DNA of 5,152 nucleotides from assembly GCA_021648425.1 (NCBI GenBank), contig JAKISV010000183.1:1-5152 (forward strand). The letters are read 5' to 3'. The position numbers and the translations under genes are program-made. This document shows positions 1 through 5,152 of the stretch, piece after piece. Within the stretch, counting starts at the first letter, position 1; each line of letters starts with the position of its first letter. The notes under the pieces were generated by a model, which was given only the letters and a program-made list of their open reading frames with translations, made no database searches and had not been told where the DNA came from. Source of the stretch: Rhizobiaceae bacterium. GTDB lineage: Bacteria > Pseudomonadota > Alphaproteobacteria > Rhizobiales > Rhizobiaceae.

Positions 1-1
1 T

Positions 2-70
2 CTGCGGCGCATGATAGGGATGGATCGCATCCGGCGGGGCACACACGGTGCTGGGCCGGTTTCGCCGTAG
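2..70 (+). other. Upstream coding remnant of the acyl-CoA ligase, ending in an in-frame TAG
   Basis: Read in the same frame as the ligase that follows, these bases give 22 residues ending GAGPVSP and then TAG at 68-70. The segment resembles the stretch before the A5 motif in AMP-forming long-chain acyl-CoA synthetases, usually close to 'IG-x-DR-x-R ... SGAAPISP(E/D)LL'. Downstream, LLEWFWSIGVPL continues the family pattern without a gap. The stop therefore stands in place of the expected Glu/Asp, and a single G-to-T change from GAG would create it. Two other positions also look off: His where Ser/Thr/Gly is usual, and Gly for the second Ala of GAAP. Possible explanations are sequencing or assembly error, a genuine nonsense mutation, or readthrough. 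The frame is clear from sequence; the family comparison is from memory. Confidence 0.6.
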
Positions 71-793
71 TTGCTGGAATGGTTCTGGTCGATAGGGGTG
101 CCGTTGTTTGAGGGTTTTGGTCAAACGGAGTGTTCTGGTGTTGCAACCGTTAACGTGCCGGGGCGAAACAAAATTGGAACCATCGGCTTTACATTGCCGG
201 GGTCCCAAACAAGGATCTCAAAGGACGGTGAAATTCAATTGCGCGGACCGCACGTATTCAAAGGCTATTGGGGGGATCCGAAAAAAACTGCGGATACAAT
301 GACAGCCGATGGCTGGCTCAAAACCGGTGATGTGGGGCGGGTGGATAATGAGGGATTTTTCACGATTACCGGCCGTATCAAAGATATTATTATTACGGCG
401 GGCGGCAAGAATATCACACCGGCTGAGATAGAAAGCGCGTTAAAATTCTCGCCTTATGTCTCGGATGCGGTTATCATAGGTGACAGGCGAAAATATCTGA
501 CTGCTCTGGTGATGATTGACCAGGAAAATGTTGAGAATTTTGCCCAGGAAAAACAAATACCATTTTCAGACTTTGCATCACTTTGTGCTGCACCTGAGGT
601 GGTGGAACTGATACAAAAGCAAGTGGATAAAGCAAACAAGGAATTTGCCCGGGTGGAGCAAATCAAGGATTTCCGTTTGATCAATATTCTATTGACTGCG
701 GAAGACGAGGAACTGACGCCGACGATGAAACTCAAGCGGGGTTTTGTTGAAAGCAAACACAAACATCTGATCGATGCCATGTATGGCTCGTGA
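71..793 (+). CDS. Long-chain-type acyl-CoA ligase (AMP-binding), C-terminal 240 residues
   Basis: AMP-forming acyl-CoA synthetase that would activate a carboxylic acid with ATP and load it on CoA in the cytoplasm. Visible motifs, numbered from the TTG at 71, are GFGQTE (15-20, A5 adenylate-binding), GYW (65-67), TGD (85-87, A7, ribose-binding Asp), GRIKDIIITAGGKNITPAEIE (101-121, A8 hinge) and PTMKLKR (217-223, A10, catalytic Lys220). The family is usually about 600 residues, so over half is missing, including the P-loop. The TTG is merely the first codon after an in-frame TAG and has no ribosome binding site; it is not a believable native start, and the gene really begins upstream of the window. 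It lies 42 bases before a Liv-type binding-protein gene and is probably in its operon. Similar ligases are commonly found in such transporter clusters. The acyl substrate cannot be read from this fragment. Confidence 0.85.
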   Translation: MLEWFWSIGVPLFEGFGQTECSGVATVNVPGRNKIGTIGFTLPGSQTRISKDGEIQLRGPHVFKGYWGDPKKTADTMTADGWLKTGDVGRVDNEGFFTITGRIKDIIITAGGKNITPAEIESALKFSPYVSDAVIIGDRRKYLTALVMIDQENVENFAQEKQIPFSDFASLCAAPEVVELIQKQVDKANKEFARVEQIKDFRLINILLTAEDEELTPTMKLKRGFVESKHKHLIDAMYGS

Positions 794-820
794 AGAAGTA
801 ACTTCAAATCAGATACCTAA

Positions 821-828
821 AGGGAGGA
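821..828 (+). promoter_or_regulatory. Strong Shine-Dalgarno of the binding-protein gene
   Basis: AGGGAGGA lies 7 bases before the ATG at 836, a near-consensus ribosome binding site. It fixes the start and suggests high translation, as expected for a periplasmic binding protein needed in excess over its permease. No terminator or clear promoter is visible in the 42-base gap after the ligase gene. Confidence 0.8.
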
Positions 829-835
829 ATACCAA

Positions 836-2017
836 ATGAAAAAATTTCTGAAATCAGCAGGACTGGCTTTTGCCTTGTCAACTGCGCTGGTGGCTTCACC
901 ATCGCTGGCTGGCCAAAGCCAGGGCGTGAGCGATACTGAAATCGTACTGGGAGGACTGCATGATTTGTCTGGACCTTTCACGGCTTTTTCCGTGCCGGCA
1001 ATTAAAGCAGCAGAACATTATTTTGCTGAAATTAACGCCAAGGGAGGCGTTAACGGTCGCAAAATCAGATACGTGGTTGAAGACCATGGCTACAATGTTT
1101 CAAAAGTCGGACCGGCAGTAAACAAGCTGGTCAATAAGGACAAGGCTTTTGCCATGTTTATGTCGCTTGGGACGCCGCACAATCTTGCTGCTTTCAAAGT
1201 ACAGGATCCAAAAGGCATTCCAAATATCATGCCATTGTCAGCATCAGGCCAGATGTTGAATGAGCCTTTGAAGCTGCATTTTACCGGTCAGGCATTCTAT
1301 GTCGACATGATGAAAACCGGAGTTGAATATATGGCCAAAGAACAAGGGTCTACAGTAGTTTGTTCAATGTACCTGGGAAATGACTTTGGCAAAGATGTTC
1401 AGGAAGGCACGAAGGCGGGAGCGGAAGCGGCCGGGATAAAATATGGCGCTGAAACTGCCCACAAGGGTGATGATGGCGATTTTGTTGGAGCATTGTCCAA
1501 GTTGAAAGCGGCGGGTTGTAATCTGGTTGCAACAGCCCTTGGTGTTCGTCAAACTCTGACAGTGCTGGGTACTGCCAAGAAAATGGGCCTTTCTGATATG
1601 AAATTCATGGGTTCATCAGCATCATTTCACACGGTAATTGCTAAAGCGGGAGAGGGCAAAATTGCCGATGGTTATTATGCCGCCTCGGGTTGGCAGGATA
1701 TTGAAGCACGTATGAGTGATCCGGTTGTTAGCGGCTGGGTCAAGGCGTTTACCGAGGCTGCTGGTGAAAAACTGATGGGTACAGGCGCCATGCTGGGACG
1801 CAGTGCTGCAGAACAGATTGTTCGTGCACTTGAAGCAGCGGGTAAGGACCTTACCCATGAAAGCTTTCTTGCTGCCATGGAATCCCTGGACTACGAAGAT
1901 GTCATCCTGGGCAACAAGGTGAAAATGGGACCTGGCGACCACCAGGGCACCTCCACCGTGTTTATGTCACAGGTACAAGGTGGTTCCTGGAAGTTGCTTG
2001 CAACAATTGATGAGTGA
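836..2017 (+). CDS. Periplasmic substrate-binding protein of a branched-chain amino acid-type ABC transporter
   Basis: A 393-residue solute-binding protein of the Leu/Ile/Val-binding (Peripla_BP_6, HAAT) family, which captures ligand in the periplasm for a LivHMGF-type importer. Residues 1-25 form a Sec signal peptide: basic MKKFLK, a hydrophobic core, and SLA before a predicted cut at Ala25/Gly26. There is no lipobox cysteine, so the protein should be soluble. The mature start (SDTEIVLGGLHDLSGPF) and GGVNGRKI at 70-77 are typical of lobe 1 of the family, and the length is normal. The start is fixed by a strong ribosome binding site. It follows an acyl-CoA ligase gene by 42 bases and is the last gene of its unit, with a terminator 22 bases after its stop. 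The ligand is unknown. Relatives bind amino acids, amides, urea or aromatic and other organic acids, and the ligase neighbour favours an acid, though that is inference. Confidence 0.9.
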   Translation: MKKFLKSAGLAFALSTALVASPSLAGQSQGVSDTEIVLGGLHDLSGPFTAFSVPAIKAAEHYFAEINAKGGVNGRKIRYVVEDHGYNVSKVGPAVNKLVNKDKAFAMFMSLGTPHNLAAFKVQDPKGIPNIMPLSASGQMLNEPLKLHFTGQAFYVDMMKTGVEYMAKEQGSTVVCSMYLGNDFGKDVQEGTKAGAEAAGIKYGAETAHKGDDGDFVGALSKLKAAGCNLVATALGVRQTLTVLGTAKKMGLSDMKFMGSSASFHTVIAKAGEGKIADGYYAASGWQDIEARMSDPVVSGWVKAFTEAAGEKLMGTGAMLGRSAAEQIVRALEAAGKDLTHESFLAAMESLDYEDVILGNKVKMGPGDHQGTSTVFMSQVQGGSWKLLATIDE

Positions 2018-2039
2018 TTGAAATAGCCATTAAAGAATT

Positions 2040-2065
2040 GGGCGGCAGTGATGCCGCCCTTTTTT
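2040..2065 (+). terminator. Rho-independent terminator after the binding-protein gene
   Basis: A perfect 8-bp GC-rich stem, GGGCGGCA (2040-2047) with TGCCGCCC (2052-2059), is closed by the GNRA-type tetraloop GTGA and followed at once by six T residues (2060-2065). It sits 22 bases after the binding-protein stop codon and separates that operon from the carboxylase operon. Confidence 0.95.
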
Positions 2066-2074
2066 ATGTAGTCC

Positions 2075-2086
2075 TGGCAATTGCCA
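2075..2086. promoter_or_regulatory. Perfect 12-bp palindrome, candidate operator upstream of liuB
   Basis: TGGCAATTGCCA is a perfect inverted repeat without spacer, located 9 bases past the terminator T-run and 61 bases before the preferred liuB ATG. Its position in the short region that should hold the liuB promoter suits a binding site for a dimeric regulator. I do not recognise it as a known LiuR, PsrA or FadR motif. One such palindrome is expected by chance about once per 4 kb, so only its position gives it weight. Confidence 0.3.
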
Positions 2087-2147
2087 CCTTATCGCCATTG
2101 TGAGAAAGTCGGGCGATTTTGTTTTCAAAGATATAACTGGATTCTCG

Positions 2148-3755
2148 ATGAGCCAAATTAAGTCTTCTATATCTACAAGTTCAACTGATTTTCAAAATAA
2201 CCTTGCTGCCAACCTTGCTGCCCTTGATGTGGTGGGTGAGGCGGCACAAGCTGCTCGAAGTGGTGGCGGGGAAAAGTCACGGGCGCGGCATGTTTCGCGG
2301 GGGAAGATTTTACCGCGTGAACGCATTGAGCGGTTGCTTGATCCCGGCTCACCGTTTCTGGAAGTCGGCATGTTTGCAGCCCACGGGCTTTATGGTGATG
2401 TTGCGCCGTCGGCCGGGGTGATTGCAGGGATAGGCCAGGTTGAAGGTCGTGAAGTAATGGTTGTTGCCAATGACGCGACGGTCAAGGGTGGCACTTATTT
2501 TCCGATGAGCGTCAAGAAACATTTGCGCGCGCAGGAAATTGCCGAACAAAACCGTCTGCCCTGTGTCTATCTGGTGGATTCAGGTGGGGCAAATCTGCCC
2601 AATCAGGATGAGGTATTTCCTGACCGTGAACATTTCGGCCGGATATTTTATAATCAGGCGAATATGTCGGCTAAGGGTATTGGCCAGATTGCGGTGGTGA
2701 TGGGATCATGTACGGCAGGGGGGGCTTATGTGCCGGCAATGAGTGATGAGGCGATTATTGTCAGGGAGCAGGGCACTATTTTTCTGGCTGGCCCGCCCCT
2801 GGTGAAAGCGGCAACAGGCGAGGTGGTAAGTGCTGAAGAACTGGGGGGTGGAGATGTGCATACGCGATTATCGGGCGTGGCCGACCATCTGGCTCGCGAT
2901 GATAAACATGCCCTGGCATTGGCGCGGCGCGCGGTGGCCAATCTCAATGGAATAAAACCCCAACAACTGCAAATGCAGGAACCAGAAGAACCCGCCTATG
3001 ATCCCGAAGAGATATTGGGGGTGGTGCCTGGTGATTTGCGCACGCCTTATGATGTGCGCGAAGTGATTGCCCGGGTGGTGGATGGTTCGCGGTTTGATGA
3101 ATTCAAGGCGCGCTACGGCCCGACGCTGGTGTGTGGTTTTGCCCATGTTGAGGGCATGCCGGTGGGGATTATTGCCAATAATGGCGTGCTGTTTTCTGAA
3201 AGCTCACTTAAGGCCACGCATTTTGTTCAACTGTGTTCCCAGCGCAAAATTCCTCTGGTGTTTTTGCAGAATATTACCGGCTTTATGGTGGGGCAAAAAT
3301 ATGAGGCCGGTGGCATCGCCAAAGATGGGGCCAAACTGGTGAGCGCAGTGGCAACCAGCAAAGTGCCCAAAATCACGATGATTATTGGCGGCTCATTCGG
3401 GGCTGGCAATTATGGCATGTGCGGACGGGCCTATTCGCCACGTTTCTTATGGAGCTGGCCTAATTCACGCATTTCAGTAATGGGTGGTGAGCAGGCGGCG
3501 GGCGTGCTGGCCACGGTGAAACGCGATGGCATTGAGCGTGATGGTGGTAAGTGGAGCGAGAAAGAAGAGGTTGCATTCAAGCAACCAACGCTGGACATGT
3601 TTGAAGAACAATCGCACCCGCTTTATGCTTCTGCAAGATTGTGGGATGACGGGATAATTGATCCGCGCAAGACGCGGGAGGTGCTGGCTTTGAGCCTTTC
3701 GGCAGCGTTGAATGTGCAGATTGAAGAAACGCGGTTCGGGTTGTTTCGGATGTGA
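2148..3755 (+). CDS. liuB: Methylcrotonyl-CoA carboxylase carboxyltransferase (beta) subunit
   Basis: Carboxyltransferase half of 3-methylcrotonyl-CoA carboxylase. It moves CO2 from carboxybiotin on the alpha subunit to 3-methylcrotonyl-CoA, giving 3-methylglutaconyl-CoA in leucine catabolism (cytoplasm, alpha6-beta6 in characterised enzymes). From the ATG at 2148 the protein has 535 residues, the usual LiuB length, with two crotonase-like domains. Family stretches include RGKILPRERIERLLDPGSPF (51-70), NDATVKGGTYFP (108-119), YLVDSGGANLP (141-151), GSCTAGGAYVPAMSD (186-200), QNITGFMVGQKYEAGGIAK (374-392), GGSFGAGNYGMCGRAY (414-429) and MGGEQAAGV (445-453). The two GG-containing loops match the oxyanion-hole regions. 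An in-frame GTG at 2100 would add 16 unsupported residues. Neither start has a good ribosome binding site, and 2148 fits the N-terminal length of relatives. Geranyl-CoA carboxylase (AtuC) is the main alternative, though the motifs read as LiuB. Confidence 0.93.
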   Translation: MSQIKSSISTSSTDFQNNLAANLAALDVVGEAAQAARSGGGEKSRARHVSRGKILPRERIERLLDPGSPFLEVGMFAAHGLYGDVAPSAGVIAGIGQVEGREVMVVANDATVKGGTYFPMSVKKHLRAQEIAEQNRLPCVYLVDSGGANLPNQDEVFPDREHFGRIFYNQANMSAKGIGQIAVVMGSCTAGGAYVPAMSDEAIIVREQGTIFLAGPPLVKAATGEVVSAEELGGGDVHTRLSGVADHLARDDKHALALARRAVANLNGIKPQQLQMQEPEEPAYDPEEILGVVPGDLRTPYDVREVIARVVDGSRFDEFKARYGPTLVCGFAHVEGMPVGIIANNGVLFSESSLKATHFVQLCSQRKIPLVFLQNITGFMVGQKYEAGGIAKDGAKLVSAVATSKVPKITMIIGGSFGAGNYGMCGRAYSPRFLWSWPNSRISVMGGEQAAGVLATVKRDGIERDGGKWSEKEEVAFKQPTLDMFEEQSHPLYASARLWDDGIIDPRKTREVLALSLSAALNVQIEETRFGLFRM

Positions 3756-3758
3756 GGG
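3754..3758 (+). promoter_or_regulatory. Ribosome binding site fixing the start of the Rid gene
   Basis: GAGGG overlaps the liuB stop codon (TGA 3753-3755) and ends 4 bases before the ATG at 3763. It supports that ATG over the in-frame upstream start at 3712, which would overlap liuB and add 17 residues absent from Rid proteins. Ribosomes finishing liuB would reach this site directly, so translational coupling is likely. Confidence 0.6.
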
Positions 3759-3762
3759 CAGA

Positions 3763-4146
3763 ATGAAACGCAAAAAAATTAATGCCAGCAATGCTCCTGC
3801 CGTGGCAGGTGGCTATTCACAAGCGGTGGATATTTCCTCGTTTGAAAGGCTGGTATTTGTCAGCGGGCAAATTCCTGAAACAAGCGAAGGTGAATTGCCC
3901 GTAACGTTTAAAGCGCAGGCACGTCAGGTTTGGGAGAATATTGAGGCCCAACTCAACGCATGTGAATTGACAAAAGATGACATTGTCAAAGTTACCATAT
4001 TTCTTTCAGAGCGAAAATACGCTCTTGAAAATCGTGAAGTGCGCGATGAATTTCTTGGAGATTTGAGCCCGGCTTTGACGGTAATTATTACCGGTATATT
4101 CGATGAAAACTGGCTGCTGGAGATTGAAGCGATTGCAGCTCATTAG
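3763..4146 (+). CDS. RidA/YjgF/UK114-family protein lacking the catalytic arginine
   Basis: A 127-residue Rid-family protein of normal length (E. coli RidA has 128). Family landmarks are NAPAVAGGYSQAV near the N-terminus (from residue 10, with Tyr18), VSGQIP (33-38), QARQVWENIEAQL (52-64), DIVKVTIFL (73-81) and the C-terminal EIEAIA (120-125, keeping Glu120). Classical RidA hydrolyses reactive enamine/imine intermediates such as 2-aminoacrylate, and its Arg105 in the PARS motif binds the substrate carboxylate. Here the aligned motif is PALT, with Leu105 encoded by TTG at 4075-4077. By family knowledge, Rid1-3 keep this arginine and Rid4-7 lack it, so this protein fits the Arg-less groups and standard deaminase activity is not expected. 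It starts 7 bases after liuB and ends 23 bases before the biotin carboxylase gene, so it is almost certainly co-transcribed. Its role in the operon is unknown; handling a CoA-thioester-derived by-product is a guess. Confidence 0.9.
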   Translation: MKRKKINASNAPAVAGGYSQAVDISSFERLVFVSGQIPETSEGELPVTFKAQARQVWENIEAQLNACELTKDDIVKVTIFLSERKYALENREVRDEFLGDLSPALTVIITGIFDENWLLEIEAIAAH

Positions 4147-4156
4147 ATAGATTAAG

Positions 4157-4161
4157 AAGGA
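4157..4161 (+). promoter_or_regulatory. Ribosome binding site of the biotin carboxylase gene
   Basis: AAGGA within AAGAAGGA lies 8 bases before the ATG at 4170. It fixes that start, which also opens with the typical biotin carboxylase N-terminus MFKKILIANRGEIA. Confidence 0.7.
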
Positions 4162-4169
4162 TAGCGCCG

Positions 4170-5152
4170 ATGTTCAAAAAAATTCTGATAGCCAATCGTG
4201 GTGAAATCGCCTGCCGCATTATGCGCACGGTGCGTGATATGGGCATTCGAGCGGTTGCTGTTTATTCGGATGTGGATGAGCATGCCTTGCATGTGCGTGA
4301 AGCGGATGAGGCGGTGAATATCGGAGTTGCCGCTGCAAGCGAAAGCTATCTTAATATTGGAAAAATTATCGATGCGGCTAAGCGGACGGGGGCGCAGGCC
4401 ATTCATCCGGGCTACGGATTTTTGTCGGAGAACCCGGAATTTGTTGAAGCGGTGCAAGCAGCAGGGCTGGTGTTCATCGGGCCATCTGCTGATGCGATAC
4501 GTGCTATGGGTTTGAAAGATGCGGCGAAGGTATTGATGGAAAAAGCCGGCGTGCCGGTAGTGCCCGGCTATCAGGGTGCCAATCAGGATGCCGCTTTCCT
4601 GAAACAAAAGGCCCGCGAGACTGGCTATCCGGTTATGATCAAGGCAGTCGCTGGTGGTGGTGGCAAAGGCATGCGCAAAGTTGATACCCATGGCCAGTTT
4701 GACGAGGCTCTGGTCTCGTGCCTGCGCGAAGCGTCGGCTTCTTTTGGTGATGATCGGGTTCTGATTGAAAAGTTCATTACCAACCCGCGCCACATCGAAA
4801 TGCAGATATTCGGTGACAGCCATGGCAATGCCATACATTTGTTCGAGCGCGACTGCTCACTGCAACGCCGCCACCAGAAAGTCATCGAGGAAGCACCGGC
4901 ACCGGGGATGACCGACGAAGTTCGCCTGGCCATGGGCAACGCCGCAGTGGCTGCAGCCAAAGCGGTTGACTATTGCGGGGCAGGGACCGTTGAATTTATT
5001 GTCGATGGATCAGATGGCTTAAAGCCGGACGGTTTCTTTTTCATGGAAATGAATACCCGCTTGCAGGTGGAGCATCCGGTCACAGAATTGATCACCGGGT
5101 TTGATTTGGTCGAATGGCAATTGCGCGTTGCGGCGGGAGAAAAACTCCCCGC
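4170..5152 (+). CDS. liuD: Methylcrotonyl-CoA carboxylase alpha subunit, biotin carboxylase part (runs off window)
   Basis: N-terminal 327 residues of the biotin-containing subunit, which uses ATP and bicarbonate to carboxylate biotin for transfer by LiuB. The reading frame is open to the window end. The N-domain begins MFKKILIANRGEIACRI, followed by HPGYGFLSENPEF (79-91). The ATP-grasp domain has Lys116 (in MGLKDAAK), Lys158 (VMIKAV) and the glycine-rich loop GGGGKG (162-167). HIEMQIFGD (208-216) and ERDCSLQRRHQKVIEEAPAP (226-245) are classic signatures. Likely metal ligands are Glu275 and Glu293, with Asn295, Arg297 and Glu301 in EMNTRLQVEHPVTE matching the E. coli AccC active site. The family is about 650-670 residues, so the BT and biotinyl-lysine (MKM) domains should lie beyond the window. 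The biotin carboxylase part alone cannot separate methylcrotonyl, geranyl, propionyl or acetyl-CoA carboxylases; the assignment rests on liuB 414 bases upstream. Confidence 0.9.
   Translation, partial: MFKKILIANRGEIACRIMRTVRDMGIRAVAVYSDVDEHALHVREADEAVNIGVAAASESYLNIGKIIDAAKRTGAQAIHPGYGFLSENPEFVEAVQAAGLVFIGPSADAIRAMGLKDAAKVLMEKAGVPVVPGYQGANQDAAFLKQKARETGYPVMIKAVAGGGGKGMRKVDTHGQFDEALVSCLREASASFGDDRVLIEKFITNPRHIEMQIFGDSHGNAIHLFERDCSLQRRHQKVIEEAPAPGMTDEVRLAMGNAAVAAAKAVDYCGAGTVEFIVDGSDGLKPDGFFFMEMNTRLQVEHPVTELITGFDLVEWQLRVAAGEKLP

Noticed and set aside
795..805. Small inverted repeat GAAGT-A-ACTTC after the ligase stop
   Set aside because: The 5-bp arms with a one-base loop cannot form a stable hairpin and no T-run follows, so it is not a terminator; there is no other support for an operator.
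454..807. Antisense open frame of 117 codons opposite the ligase
   Set aside because: It is opposite conserved ligase motifs, has low-complexity Ser/Arg-rich translation and no family resemblance.
2081..2109. TTGCCA as a -35 box for liuB
   Set aside because: No -10-like hexamer is found 16-18 bases downstream (GAAAGT there), and the TTGCCA is half of the palindrome; a sigma-70 promoter cannot be supported.
3712..3762. Upstream in-frame start extending the Rid gene by 17 residues
   Set aside because: The extension overlaps the end of liuB, encodes Cys/Gly/Arg-rich residues not seen in Rid proteins, and the ATG at 3763 has its own ribosome binding site and gives the family length.
4152..4838. 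Long open frame of 228 codons on the - strand
   Set aside because: It lies opposite the strongly conserved biotin carboxylase gene, its translation shows no recognisable domain, and no ribosome binding site precedes it. It is a codon-bias shadow.

Overview
The window looks like Gram-negative proteobacterial chromosome, most likely from an Alphaproteobacterium with a GC content near one half. This rests on the protein families, a classical Sec signal peptide, strong Shine-Dalgarno sites and a GC-rich intrinsic terminator; the species cannot be named from sequence alone. All five recognisable genes lie on the + strand, in two transcription blocks split by a clear rho-independent terminator at 2040-2065.

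Block 1 (1-2017) is the tail of an operon. It holds the C-terminal part of a long-chain-type acyl-CoA ligase (AMP-binding family) and then the periplasmic binding protein of a branched-chain amino acid (Liv/HAAT)-type ABC transporter. The permease and ATPase genes are not in the window and may lie upstream. The ligase reading frame carries an in-frame TAG at 68-70, exactly where the family normally has an acidic residue. Recognisable ligase sequence continues on both sides of it.

Block 2 (from about 2148 to the window end) is a leucine/isovalerate catabolic operon. It encodes the methylcrotonyl-CoA carboxylase carboxyltransferase subunit (liuB), a small RidA/YjgF-family protein, and the biotin carboxylase half of the carboxylase alpha subunit (liuD), which runs off the window. 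The genes are tightly spaced (7 and 23 bases). LiuB and LiuD together would carboxylate 3-methylcrotonyl-CoA, the biotin-dependent step of leucine breakdown. The RidA-like protein between them lacks the family's catalytic arginine (Leu105 instead), so it is probably not a standard enamine/imine deaminase.

The only intergenic stretch of note (2018-2147) holds the terminator, a perfect 12-base palindrome (2075-2086) that could be an operator, and a weak -10-like box just before liuB. I see no RNA genes, mobile elements, CRISPR arrays or tandem repeats. I found no convincing undescribed multi-gene system. The best leads are the Arg-less Rid protein inside a carboxylase operon and the interrupted ligase frame.
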